NCBI GenBank assembly: GCA_023630585.1
Contig: CM042540.1
Coordinates: forward strand, 11,184,074-11,248,073
Origin: Cranoglanis bouderius
Lineage: Eukaryota > Chordata > Actinopteri > Siluriformes > Cranoglanididae
Direction: 5' to 3'
Length of the DNA stretch: 64,000 bases
Shown here: positions 46,566-58,401 of the stretch, piece by piece
Layout: every line of letters begins with the position of its first letter
How positions within the stretch are numbered: position 1 is the first letter of the stretch
Translations under genes and position numbers: made by a program
The notes under the pieces: model-generated
The model's database searches: none
Told to the model about the DNA's origin: nothing
What the model saw: the letters and a program-made list of their open reading frames with translations, nothing else

Positions 46566-48163
46566 TACAGTGCTGTGAAAAAGTATGTGCTGATTTCTTC
46601 TGTTTTTGTGTATATCTCATACTAAATAGTCTTAGATTATCGAACGAAATACAACATAAAACAAAGGCAACCTGAGTAAACACACAGTACAGATTTTATT
46701 ATTATTATTTTTATTGAAGCAAAAAAAAGTTATCCACCACCTATCACCAATGTGAAAAACTAATTGACCCTTTAAACTTAAAATCTGGTTGTGCCACCTT
46801 TAGCAGCAATAACTGCAACCAAACGCTTCCGATAACTGGAGATCAATCTTTCACAGCGCTGTTGTGGAATTTTGGTCCACTCTTCTTTACAGAACTGCTT
46901 TATTCAGCCACACTGGAGAGTTTTCAAGTATGAACTGCCTGTTTAAGGTCCTGCCACAGTATCTCAATAGGTTCAAGTCAGGACTTTGACTAGGCCACTC
47001 CAAAACTTGAGTCATTCAGAGGTGGACTTACACCTATGATTTGGATCATTGTCTTGCTGCATAATCCAGTTGCGCTTGAGTTTCAACGTGCGGACTGAAG
47101 ACATTCTCCTTTAGGATTTTCTGGTAGACAGCAGAATTCATGTTTCCCTCAATTATTGCAAGTTGCCCAGGCCCTGAAGCAGCAAAGCATCCCCACACCA
47201 TCACACTTCCACCACCATGCTTGACCGTAGGTATGATGTTCCTTTTGTGGAATTCTGTGTTTGATTTATGCCAGATTTAACGGGACCCCTGTCTTCCAAA
47301 CAGTTCCACTTTCGACGCATGAATCCACAGAACATTCTCCCAAAAGGTTTGAGTATCATCAAGGTGTGTTTTGGCAAAATTCAGACAAGGCTTAATGTTC
47401 TTCTGGGTTTGCAGTGGTTTTCACCTCGCCACTCTTCCATGGATGCCATTTTTGTCCAGTGTCTTTCTGATAGTGGAGTCATGAACAGTGACCTTTATTG
47501 ATGCAAGAGAGGCCTGTAGGTCCTTTGATGTTGTTCTTTACTCTTTTGTGACTTCCTGAATGAGTAGTTGCTGTGCTCTTGGAGGAATTCTGGAAGGTCA
47601 GCCACTACTGGGAAGGTTCACTACTGTGTTGAGTTTTTCCATTTGGAGATAATGGCTCTCACTGTGGTCCTTTGGAGTCCCAGAGCCTTTGAAATAGCTT
47701 TGTAACCCTCCCTGATATATTTCAATCACCTTCTTCCTCATAGTTTCTGGAATTTCTTTCAACTTTGGCATAGTATGTTACTGGGTAAGACCTTTTAACT
47801 AACTTCATACTGTTGAAAAAGTTCTATTTAAGTGTTGATTTGATTGAACAGGGTTTGCAGTAATCAGGCCTGGTTATGTCTAGTCCAGCTGAACCCCATT
47901 ATGAATGCAGTTTCATAGATTTGGGGAATTAGTAACTATGGGGGCAAATACATTTTCACACAGGCCCAGTTGGTATTGGATAGCTTATTTTTCTGCAATA
48001 AATAACGTTATCATTTAAAAACTGTATTTTGTGTTTAGTCAGGTTGCCTCTTACTCTTTGTTTTATCTTAGATTCTGTTTTAATTTCTGAAACAATTTAG
48101 TATGGGATACACATAAAAACATAAGAAATCAGGATGGGGCAAAAACTTTTTCACAGCACTGTG
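46566..48163 (-). mobile_element. Tc1/mariner element I
   Basis: The left end TACAGTGCTGTGAAAAAGTA and the right end TTTTTCACAGCACTGTG are inverted, with one changed terminal base at the right. Inner blocks ACAAAGGCAACCTGA and CAGGTTGCCTC also match, so each inverted repeat is roughly 120-200 bp. The element is flanked by an 80-bp direct repeat of host-like sequence (46497-46565 and 48172-48255), which is unusual because Tc1 duplicates only TA. Confidence 0.9.
46790..47773 (-). pseudogene. Tc1-like transposase of element I, degraded
   Basis: The minus-strand start (CAT at 47771-47773) gives MPKLKEIPETMRKKV, typical of the Tc1 DNA-binding domain. Further left, pieces corresponding to HGGGSVMVWGCFA (complement of CACACCATCACACTTCCACC at 47200), a PSQSPDL-like motif near 46985 and the C-terminal part near 46800 can be traced, but no long frame remains. 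The length is near full size, with multiple indels. Confidence 0.8.
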
Positions 48164-48255
48164 AAATAGACTATTTGAAACCCATGATTTCATTTACATT
48201 AGTTTGCAAGCTGCATTGAAGAAAAAAAAAAAAACAGATACCAAACATTGGTATC

Positions 48256-48481
48256 TTGGCTGAATACTTTTGGGTAAGAGGAAAATTGGTTACATTTAAT
48301 TTGTTGCCACATTTACCTGTGAAACACTTTAAAAACATCAAATTGTTTTTATTCTGTCTTCTGTGTGCTTGTCGAAATTCAAAGGCAGCTTGTTATTTGT
48401 GGTGATTTGAGCAATCACACTTAATGTCATGGCCTGTCCTGCTTTTGCTGTCAAACGTGTTAATGATATGCTTTCATTCTG

Positions 48482-48557
<76 letters not shown>

Positions 48558-49767
48558 GTGTTTGTAATAAATCTGACTGAATATGGAAGCTGTTTTTACT
48601 TGAATATTACGTAAAACCTAAAGACGTTAGAATGTGAAAGATTATAATGTGATATGTGAAGTGATGTGGTCTAATTGCTTAGCTCGTTCTGTAGATGGCA
48701 GGATTTTCATATTTAAATGGAGCATGCACACCCACACATCTCACTGAATAACACGCACACACACAGAGTTCCTAATGCTGGGTTGTTGTTTCCTTCATTT
48801 TAATGTTCTCTCTGTCTTATATAAGCAGGCTTAATGCTTTAACCCGTTTTTCAGAAGCAAAAAACTTTCACTGTACACAAGTCAAAATAGAAGCTCGATA
48901 AAAACCTAAAGATTGGCTTTCAGTCTGTTGTGATGCTAACAGTATTATTCTCGAGCACAGTAGCTTGGCCTTGCCATAATCCCCCGCAGTGTTTCAGCTG
49001 ACAGAGCGTTGAATCGATTGCTTTTCTCTCCCACTCACAGCTTCCCTGAGCAGCCAAAGGGTGTAGCAAGTGGCAGATGATGGAACTCGGCTCAAAGGCT
49101 CCACGGAGGAAACTGAAGATTGCTGACTACAAAATCAAAAAGATGCACTCTCAAGAACTTTAGGTATCCAGTACGATTGAAAGGAGCAAGATCATCTGAC
49201 TGGATTTGCATAGGGATGTGATTCTCGATTTGATTGTGAGAGGTCATAGACTCAAATCTCAGCCCTTCTTTCCTTATGAACCATGATATAATTCAAATTT
49301 ATTCCTGACAGCAGCATGTCATTAGCAAATTTCAAAAAGTTCAAGTTAAACCACCGCTTAACCACAGTCTTATTATAATCAGAATGTCAATAACGTAACA
49401 TTTCCTAAGGCAGTTATGCTGTGTACCCAAAAATAAGTTGCTGCAATGTTCTGATGCTCTAATGGTAATAGTCTAATAATAATCAGTTTTTTCCCCCTCA
49501 CAGTTTTATTGGATGTCTCTTACACAGCATTCCCAGATAGAAAAAAGCTAACATTATGTTTTTGTTAAAAATTCCTGCAAAAAATAATGTTGCAGCAGCA
49601 CTGGAACTGTAATATTGAGAAAATGTTCTGCTAATCTAAAATGTTTTTGTGCAGCCGTCACCCTCCTGGAGCAGGAAGATGTCGTGTAACTTGTGTGACC
49701 TAGATAGTGTTTGAAGATTGGACCTAACTGTAAATTAGGAGAGGAAAACAAGTAAATATTAAAAAAT
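48256..49767. other. Intergenic; candidate alternative palmd 3' exon near 49040
   Basis: Contains a GT microsatellite (48484-48556). A patch at 49039-49165 follows a strong polypyrimidine tract and CACTCACAG acceptor, is GC-richer than its surroundings and repeat-free. Spliced from the donor after 45857 it would add ASLSSQRV and a stop to palmd. The remainder carries nothing recognised. Confidence 0.4.
48484..48556. repeat. (GT)n microsatellite
   Basis: About 36 GT units between palmd and the AKAP2/MISP-like gene. Confidence 0.97.
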
Positions 49768-49876
49768 GTGGGGCCAGAGTGTCACCCGCCTCATGCCCTG
49801 AGTCTCCTGGGATAGGCTCCAGGCTCCCTGCGATCCTGTGTAGGATAAGCAGTAAAGAAAATGGATGGCTGGACTC
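49768..49876 (+). mobile_element. SINE 3' fragment
   Basis: Only the tail half of the GGATGGATGG-type SINE is present: GGGATAGGCTCCAGGCTCCC, GTAGGATAAGCAGTAAAG and AATGGATGGCTGG. No target duplication was identified. Confidence 0.8.
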
Positions 49877-50280
49877 ATTTTCTCTCAGAACTGTCTCATT
49901 TGTGTTTATTTTTATTTTTTCCTGAGGAATTTTAGGAGAAACATTTGAACACAAAGTTGATATCTAAATGAGACATATAAGAGAATCACAACTTCATATC
50001 CTGAGCTTAGAAAGAGCAACCTCTGAGCAATAAAATGTTCCTGTAAATGAGTTTTGAAAGCAATTACAGCAAGCAAATACAGAGATCTCCCATGTTTCTC
50101 GCAACAAATTCTCAGTTTTAACTCCTTTTCTCTCAGAACTTTCTTATGTGTCATTTGTGTCTACTTTTATTTCTCTTAAGGAATTTTAGTAGAAACATCT
50201 GAGACACCATTGATACTAAAACGAGAGATATCTGAGAATCACCACTAAGTTTCCTGCACTTAGGAAAAGCAACCTCCATG
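49877..50280. repeat. Diverged direct repeat, two copies of about 150 bp
   Basis: 49877-50025 and 50125-50280 share TTTTCTCTCAGAACT, CATTTGTGT, GGAATTTTAG.AGAAACAT, TTGATA, GAGAATCAC and AAGCAACCTC-like blocks in the same order, about 248 bp apart. Confidence 0.8.
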
Positions 50281-50728
50281 ATACAGCAGTCACTGAAGAT
50301 GAATGAAATAAAAATAAAAAAGTAAATAAATAAAATGTAGTACATAAAGGTAGACCACAATACCCCTAATACAATCCATTTCCAATTTTTATAATAATGT
50401 ATTCACAATATTTATACAATTTACAAAATATCACATAAAACATAAATCTTCACTCAAATATTTCAGTATTTATGATCATATAGTATAATCACTACTGTTT
50501 CTTGTAACTGTCTTTTCCTGTCGTCTGTTTTTAATAATGTCATAACCAGCACGTTTTCTACTAATAAGCAGAACTGGCACTAATGTTTACTTCTTCATAC
50601 GTAATGTCCTCTTATTAAACTTTGTTATAAAACCTATTTCTAATAAATAAATCTAATAAACAAAGTTCATATTGAAAAGAACTGACCCTCCTGTAAGAAA
50701 GACTTAGCAGTGGATGATCCATCATTCA

Positions 50729-51070
50729 GTCCATACAGGATTTCGCAGAGTTGTTTTTGTTTTTTATTTTTTGTTGTTTGTGATTGTTGCAGCCAAAAAT
50801 GTTTGATTTTGCTGCATCTGTTTCAAAATTTGCGATGCAACTTGAAGAGGTTTTTGCACTTTTTTGCGGAAAACATATTTGTTGGTAAATGAGACCTTTT
50901 AGCTGTACTCATGTTCGACGCACGTGAATCGAAGAGTCACATGACGTGTCTTGGCCCAAATCTGCAGAAAATCTGAGGTAATTTTGAAAAATTGCAAACT
51001 CCTCAAAATAAATGTTTGATTTTCTGTTAATTTCTGCAAGCGCAAAATGGCAAAATCCTGGAGGGACTGA
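50729..51070. mobile_element. MITE-like element with inverted ends
   Basis: The left end CAGTCCATACAGGATTTCGC pairs with the inverse of GCAAAATCCTGGAGGGACTG at the right; sub-terminal TTTGATTTTGCTG-type and AATGTTTGATTTTCTG blocks are shared too. It is 340 bp and has no coding capacity. CAGT-type termini suggest a hAT-like family, but I find no clear 8-bp duplication. Confidence 0.65.
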
Positions 51071-52769
51071 TTATATAGCAAGACAGTTGACTGTAATTTA
51101 TTTTTAATTCTCATCTTTATGACAGTTAATATCAATATAACCAAATGGAATCAAGCCTCAAGTGGGAGTAGAACTTAAGAAATGGAGGAAATCTGATTGG
51201 TTCAATTTGCAAACACTTTTATTCTTTCTTACTCTCAATACAAATGGCCTGAATATGAGCTCTGTAATATAGCTTAAAATATAGCTTACTAAAATAAAGT
51301 ATTATGTTCATGAAAACAATTGGATCGTGTTGGAAAAAATCATTTGTGTGTTGCTCCATCTTTAATCCAAAATTAAAACGGATCATCAAGTAACAGGTGA
51401 GAAAGTAAATGGCAGAATGTCATCTGGAACGCTGAAGGGGATCTGGTCTGGTGTGTGAGTGGATCAGTGTGTCACTTATGTTTGCAGCAGCTGTTTATGT
51501 CACCTGTGTTACAACAGCTGATAATAGACAAATGCTGTTAGACCTCAGTTATAACAGATACGTTTCAGTCCTAATATCACTACAATTCTTCTTGCATTTG
51601 TTAATAAAATTAGACAATTTCGAACTTAATATTACTAAGAGATATCTAGAAGTGATTATTTGAATCAAGTTTACAATAATGTTATAAGACAAAATAAAAG
51701 ATAAATCTTCCTGTATTTAAGATGTTTCCATTTATTGTCATTTTTGCAGGATATGATTCAAAGATGTAGTATATACACAAGTGGTTGTAATAAAGCTTAA
51801 TAAATACCAATTGTTCACAACCACGGTGCCTGTGCATGTCACATATCCATCACACTTGATATTTAAATCCAGACACGCCCACAATTAGCCATATATGGTG
51901 TGTGAACATCCCTTTAAAGAGTTTTGATAGTTATATTGAGAAACATGCAAAGAAACATGAAAATTTTTATAAAGCAGAGACTACATGCATCATGTATTAT
52001 CAGAACAGTCTGTCATATTGTATGGGGTTTGAGTGTAACTAAAAATGTATTTATATTTAACAGTAATATCTTTTGTAGGTAATTTCGTAGATGACAAGAC
52101 CCAGATCTAGTACTGAATATGTAAAAAACACCCAGAGCCCATGCATCCCACAATATAGATTAGTATAATAGAATAATAGTATACTGTAGATAGTATATAT
52201 TTATGAATAATAATGTAAGTTGTAATGTACTTAAAACTAGCAGTTTTTCCTTCAAATGAATCATTTCCACAAACTCATAGTTTTTGGTTAGAACTTGGTA
52301 GAAGCAGTGAAGAGCTGTTTGGGAATTTTAAGAAAAGCCACCTGGGTGAAGCTCCTCAAGAAGTTGGCTGAGAAGATGTAGAGAGTAATACTGTTATGGC
52401 TTTAAAATATAAAATAGTTTTCTTGCTTCCTGTATAGTTCCAGAAGAAGAAGAAGAAGCCATTATTTCAGGATAATATATTCAGGTTTCAGGAGTGCATT
52501 TGTTTAATTCTAGCTCATTTCCTGACCAGTGATTTGTTGTTAAGACCATTAAAAGCCATTTTGGGCTTAGCCCTTTTTTTTTTTTTGTTCTCATAATAAA
52601 AAATTTTTAAAAAAACAAAAAAAACAAACAGCAACCCAGGCAAACTAAGTAGGAAACCCAGCTCAGGAATGCAGTTAATGAACAAACAATATTTCACCCA
52701 AGGGAAATAAAAAGAGGAAATGCTTGGCATGTGTTGTGTTATGTTTTGGATAAACAGGTGAATACTTAA
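51071..52769. other. Intergenic, no feature seen
   Basis: AT-rich with short AGA/AAG and poly-A/T runs (52450, 52575-52630). No gene or named repeat is recognised. Confidence 0.55.
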
Positions 52770-53105
52770 GTATGAGGTTCAAGGTTCAAGGTTCTTTATT
52801 TGTCACATACATAATTACATACGTGTGATGTAATGTAGTGAAATATTTTTCCTTAGTTACTCGTCCCACACTGCAATAACAACAGACCAATAACGACTAA
52901 GGATATACACACATGATAAAATAGAATGTGGGAAGAATAAAAATAATATAGTACAGTGGGAATATTAAGCAATATAGATTATAAATATAAATATAATGGA
53001 CTGTAGGGAATCTAATGTGAGAATGGAATATAATAGAAAATGATGTGTGGAAGCAGATGTACAGAGCTGTAAGGAGTAAATAGGGATTATACAATGTGCA
53101 AAATA
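52770..53105 (+). repeat. Dispersed fish repeat fragment
   Basis: Starts with a repeated AAGGTTC motif and CTTTATTTGTCACATACATA, and ends with AGGGATTATACAATGTGCAAA. I recall this arrangement from a widely repeated element of fish genomes whose class I do not know. Confidence 0.55.
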
Positions 53106-53293
53106 ATTTATTTCTCCTTCTCTATAGTGCCAATAGTTGATGAATGATATTAAAGAATTAGGTTCTTAGCTCAGAAGGTAATACGATTAAATTTTATGTT
53201 TAAATTAAATGTGAAGTCAAGTATTAAATGTATTATCTATTTTATGTTACATTATAGCTAAGTGTCTATAACATGCACATATAGCTGGTACAT

Positions 53294-53295
<2 letters not shown>

Positions 53296-53374
<79 letters not shown>

Positions 53375-53383
53375 GTGTGTGTG
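53296..53383. repeat. (TG)n microsatellite
   Basis: A TG run of about 40 units with GC-containing interruptions near its 3' end. Confidence 0.96.
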
Positions 53384-53399
53384 CGCCTGTCACTTCTGT

Positions 53400-53720
53400 C
53401 ATTGAAACTGCCGTCAGCCATTGGCTGAATCCCATGCGTTCAATCAGAGTGTATCGTTTTATTCACACATCGAACACACAGAGGCAGACTGAAGCAGACA
53501 ACCTTTGAGGCAGCCATCGGTAAGTACACACAAACACACACCAAACATCTAGGATGATGCTTTGCCATAGCTCATGCCACATCTGTGCTGTCTCAGCACC
53601 ATGAGGTGAGTCACTCTTCAGCATTAGATGGAGGTTGGAAGAGTGGGCGGCTTTCGGAGGGGGCGCTGCGCAAATGTTGCAGATCTGTGGGAGGAAACTG
53701 AGAAAGAAGAGAAAAACTAA
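53400..53720 (+). promoter_or_regulatory. Candidate untranslated exon or promoter
   Basis: A less AT-rich patch ends in a consensus donor at 53520 (CATCG|GTAAGTAC). It is followed by CpG- and G-rich sequence (GGGCGGCTTTCGGAGGGGGC, GCGCTGCGCAAAT) at 53645-53675. It could be an upstream start of the AKAP2/MISP-like gene on the same strand. Transcript evidence is absent, so this is only a pointer. Confidence 0.25.
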
Positions 53721-54226
53721 GTTACTGTGAGTGTGTGTCCATTAAAATCTCTTGGTGTTTATGCAGGCTACACTTATATACACTTGTGTGTGGGATGGAT
53801 GGTGATTAATAAAAAAAAACAGCACAGCTTGAGTTAGCAATGAAAACAGGCAAACTGAACCAAGAGATCTGTTCTAGATCTTCTAGCTCTCTAACCTTTC
53901 TTCCTGTGGAGATAAACACACATTGTTTTATCAATATGGGCCATGCTGTATTCTGAACACAGAGCTCAGTCCTGGAGGATGCTTTGTTCTTCAACCATGC
54001 TTAAAAATCAGGCAAAGGAAACCAATAAAAAAAAAAAAAAGAATATATAATTTTGCTAAAAACTCACGCTGCTTCATTTAGTGTATGTTTTAATTCACTT
54101 GATTAATTTTCTTGCAGGCCTGTTGTAATCCACCAAATTGCAGTGACTACATTTCTCCCGATTAATTTGTCTAAAACAGTCGTATTCAACCCATGGGGGC
54201 TGCAGTGTACTGTAAATATGTATACA
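53721..54226. other. Intergenic, no feature seen
   Basis: AT-rich sequence with a poly-A run near 54030. Nothing else is recognised. Confidence 0.5.
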
Positions 54227-54552
54227 GCATAAAACAGGGGCGGACTGGCAACAAAAAGCAGCCCAGGAATTTGCTGTCAAGCGGCCCCAATTTGATACAC
54301 CAAATTCGAACTGACACAACATGTTTCTCAATGAATGAATCATTAATTAAAAAAAAAAAAAAACACAATCTGTTCATTTGTATTGTTTGTGTGAAGCTAA
54401 TATGTAAAATGATGAAACCGTTTTTCTGCTGCTAAGATGACCTATTGAATACCTGTATATAGGCTATATAATGCCAGGGTTAGGAAAAAAAGTCCGGCCC
54501 TCACAAAAAAATTCCCGAACATCCCAATGGCCAGTCTGCGCCTGGCATAAAA
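54227..54552. mobile_element. hAT-like MITE with perfect 8-bp target duplication
   Basis: The element is 54235-54544, beginning CAGGGGCGGACTGGC and ending with the inverse-type GGCCAGTCTGCGCCTG. GCATAAAA occurs at both sides (54227-54234 and 54545-54552). 8-bp duplications and CAG-type ends are hallmarks of hAT transposons. It is 310 bp long and has no transposase. Confidence 0.9.
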
Positions 54553-55814
54553 TGTGTATCAGTCAAGTGGTTAGATATTAGACCATGAATAATAGGAAGA
54601 ACTAATTGTAGCTATTAGATTTATTAGATGTGGAAAGAATAGCTTATGACCTCAAGTACTGTGAAAATGCAATATGGAATACTGTCATTTCAGTTTGATA
54701 TTGCAGGGGAAGGGGGGCATTATTTTTTTCACTGTAAAATGATCATTAGATATTATATTATCCACTCACATTGTTGTTACTTGTTCAGTTATTATTGCAA
54801 AAAAGGTCACCAGGAAAGCCAGTTGGTCTGGGCTGGGAAATTGCATAACCAACATGTCAGAATGAACCTTTGTTTGTTTGTTTGTTGTTGTTGTTGTTGT
54901 TGTTGTGGTGGTGGTGGTGGTGGTGGTGGTGGTTTTTGAACTAATCAAAAAGTGGACTGAAACTGGGTTTCTCAGAAGGGCAGTTTGAACAGCTTTAAAG
55001 GTAATGAGTGGGGAAATTTTGTCAGACCAGGGGAGCCAATTGGTGTTTATGCATGCTTGGTGTTAAGCATAGTTTAGTTTAGTAGTTTCTCTGCTCTAAC
55101 ACACCTCAGTAGACTTATTTAAGAGGTTGCTCATTTGATATGATAAAGTAAGACTACTGAGAACTGAGAATTTGCTTGGCACATCAGCGATGAGTGCAAA
55201 GTATAGATGAACTGCGAGGAATACAAGGCTAACCATTCAGATATGTGAGCTTTTGTTTATGCATTTAAAAAAAACATTGTTAGGCTTTTAATAGGAAATT
55301 TCTTTTTATTAACTTTTATTTTTACATTCAGAACTTCTTATGGTTTATACCAAAGAAAATATTAAGTGAGACAGTTAAATACGTATACAACATAACTCTC
55401 ATAGCCAGTAAAAGAAGGTGGTTAGCTAATACCATCAATAATATTACAGAAATTAAGAGTAGCTATTAGAATTGTTAGATGTGGAAAGAATATCAAATAA
55501 AATTGTTTTTTTGGTTGAAAAATTTGCAAGTACTGTGAAAATTCCATATGGAATACTGTAATTTCAGTTAGTGCATTGCAGTAAGGTTTTAATGACTAAC
55601 AATGTGATTAGATTTCTTTGATTTCACATGAATGAACAACATGGTCTCAAATATTGACTTTTTAATAGAGCTTTTTATTCCTGAACTTTCCACCTCCAAA
55701 ACACTTTAGTTTTATTTACTTATAGGCTAACTTTTTATGGGTTGTTGAGGTTTGGATTAAAACCATTCATTTCAAATGACCAGACACACAGGCTAATAAC
55801 TCAATTTAGAACTC
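54553..55814. other. Intergenic, with GTT/GGT microsatellite
   Basis: Contains a compound (GTTT)(GTT)(GGT) repeat at about 54870-54935. Two stretches, near 54600-54680 and 55440-55570, share GTGGAAAGAATA, CAAGTACTGTGAAAAT and ATATGGAATACTGT, so a short dispersed duplication is present. No gene is seen. Confidence 0.55.
54870..54935. repeat. Compound GTTT/GTT/GGT microsatellite
   Basis: GTTT units are followed by GTT and then GGT units. Homopolymeric frames across it are artefacts. Confidence 0.95.
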
Positions 55815-56462
55815 AAAAATAAATATAGCTGCAAGTAGCAATCTGCAGGGTCCAAGCACCCTTTGCAAATAGTACCCCCAGTGGCCAGTTCTTGCCAAGT
55901 TACATAAAATAATAAAGCGACCATACATGAACGTATACATATCAAGGTTTGTGCTGGTAGCTCAATGATAACCATGTGAAATGCCTTCTGAAAGCTGATT
56001 ATGGTAACCCAGTCCTCATTAGAAATCCACACCAAATTTACACCAAATTTCTGCTGATCTGATTTACAATTCCTGAGAAACAGACATTTGAAATTAACCC
56101 TGCCTTATACGGATGACCATGCACCAAACTTAACAAACAGCTTCAGAGTCTAGTCCTGATCAGGCCTTTCCTATTTCATGTGAATCCATTAAAATATATA
56201 ATGAGTTACAGCTGTTTGAGTAAAATATTCTCTGTCCAACTAAAATCACTGGCATCTCATTATTGAGCTTCAGACTCTGCTGAATAATTTGTTAAGATAA
56301 GGCGAAAATCCCAGGACTAGTTTTATTGTGCAAATAATAATAAATGAAAAGAGGTTGGGCTAAATGGATCACAAGTCAAATTTCTATGGTTTATGCTAAA
56401 GAATCAGCAGATAAATGAACATAGATATGCTTGTTTTAAAGTACACAGTGCTTGGACCCATA
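55815..56462. repeat. Dispersed repeat with inverted ends
   Basis: The left end contains ATAGCTGCAAGTAGCAATCTG and GGGTCCAAGCACCC; the right end has GTGCTTGGACCCA in inverse sense. The interior blocks (GCTGATCTGATTTACAATTCC, CTTCAGAGTCTAGTCCTGATC) are familiar from a repeat of fish genomes. No coding capacity. Confidence 0.6.
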
Positions 56463-56699
56463 ATAACTGATCATAATAATAGGTTACCTTTCCACCACTG
56501 TAAGTGAATAGACTCCACTTTTTTGAGAACCAATGGTCTAGACTCATATTATTGTCACTGTAGTTAATGAATAATTTTTAGAAATTACTGAATAATTATT
56601 TAATGTGAAGGAGTAAAGTGACTCAGATTCATGTTGGCCAGTTAAAGCGAAATCCTAAACGATCAAACAAGTCACACGCTTTTCCAAACAGCAAGTTAG

Positions 56700-57125
56700 C
56701 CATGAGAGACTTGCACCCATCAAATTCGGTTCAAAGCATCGACTTTAAACTCCAACTGCATGAGCACAGGCGTTCAATAGCGGCTTATAACAAGTGTGTG
56801 GGCGCCCAAAGCAAGAGCCCCCGCTGGCAGCTCTCACTGCAGCCTGCGCGTGCGTCTATCTCTATTCCTGTAGAGCTGTGCAGAGAGAGAACAGACTGCC
56901 TGCATCTTTATGGATTTAACCAGACAGCAGCTCTCAGGCTTTCCTGCCAATCTGCCAATGCGCATTCCATCCGCTCCACTTCACGGCACACTGTTGCTGA
57001 GTGATCGATAGGTAAGAAGGCAGGAACTGAACCCTATGATTCGCTCGCGACGGCGACGCGCTGCTGCCCGGTCTCTCGTGCTGCTCCGACTCGTGCAAGC
57101 ATGCACGAGCTGCGGTAGACTGGAG
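56700..57125 (+). promoter_or_regulatory. CpG-rich candidate promoter of the AKAP2/MISP-like gene
   Basis: GC content and CpG count rise sharply from about 56790 to 57120 (for example GCGCGTGCG, CTCGCGACGGCGACGCGCTG). A donor-like AG|GTAAGAAG occurs at 57011 and another, CTG|GTAGGT, at 57162, so alternative first exons are possible. The region is the only CpG-rich patch 5' of the main exon. Confidence 0.5.
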
Positions 57126-58358
57126 ATGATCTCCGTTTGGCTGCTCGTTTTGAAGCTGCTGGTAGGTACCCAGATGTTTTTTTGTTTGTTTGTTTGTTTT
57201 TCATTTCCCTGTTGCATCCGTTTGCAAACAGAGCCCCTTGCACACACTAATCGTGAATCATCCTTTGTTTAAAGATGCAATGCATTTTGCAGAACATATC
57301 TAATGTGTATAAATCCATGGTATTATCTCTGGCTCTTAATGACTGTCTCTCCTTCATGACTGTCCCTCCTGCTGTTGAGCTGCAGCCAGTCTTGCAGATT
57401 TGGCATCAATATAAAGTTAATGAGGCTCATTTGAACCCACATGAACCCAGTGGGATTTGTGAATGACAGACAAGGGCGACTTCATTTCTGTGTTAGTGGA
57501 GCAGTTAATTGGCATTTGCATTGGCAGTGCAAATGTTTTTTTGTTTTGTTTTTTGTTGGGTTTTTTTTTTGTTTTTTTTCATTTTTACATAATTACCAAA
57601 ATCATGCTAAATTTCCAAATTGATTAAAGTAGAACAATTGATTGAAATACAAGCAATGGAGGCAAAAACAGTAAGGCTGATCAATATGATATGATATGAC
57701 ATCACAATAAATTATGTGGGTGGCATGGTGCAGCAGGTCTATGGTGTTATCTCACAGCTCCAGGGTCCCCAGTTCAATGCTGAGCTCAGGTTACTGCAGA
57801 GTTTCCCATGTTCTCCGTGTGTGTTGGGGGGTTTCCTCCAGGTTCTCCGGTTTCCTCCCATCTCCCAAAACATGCCGATAAGTGGACTGGCAACTCTAGA
57901 TTGCCACTAGGTGTGCAAGAATGTGTCAATGTGTGTGTTTGTGTGCATGGTACCCTACCATGGACTGACGACCCATCCAGGGTATATTCCTGCCTCACGC
58001 CTAGTGTTCCCGGGATAGGCTTTGGATCCACTGTGGCTCTGACCACTGAGAACGCTCACTGAATTGGAATAAATGGATAAATTATGTCGCAACATATGAT
58101 GTACAATATTTCAAACTACTTTGCATTCTAAAAGATATTATTGTTAAGCAACAATATTGTGTAAATACATCAAATTTGGGTACAGTCATTAAAAACGTAT
58201 TTATGTCCTATAACAGTTACTCATTAAAATCATAATATTCACATTATATGCAATAACTGGATCCTTATATAAAATAATATATCACATAATGTTAAGTTGT
58301 ATTAGAGCCTGATGTCATTGCATGTTTAGCAAAGACCAACCGGAATGGCAAAGGGAAA

Positions 58359-58401
<43 letters not shown>

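Noticed and set aside
56618..57004. 128-codon open frame upstream of the AKAP2/MISP-like gene
   Set aside because: It lies in the CpG-rich candidate promoter, ends before the donor at 57011 and shows no family similarity; likely chance in GC-rich DNA.
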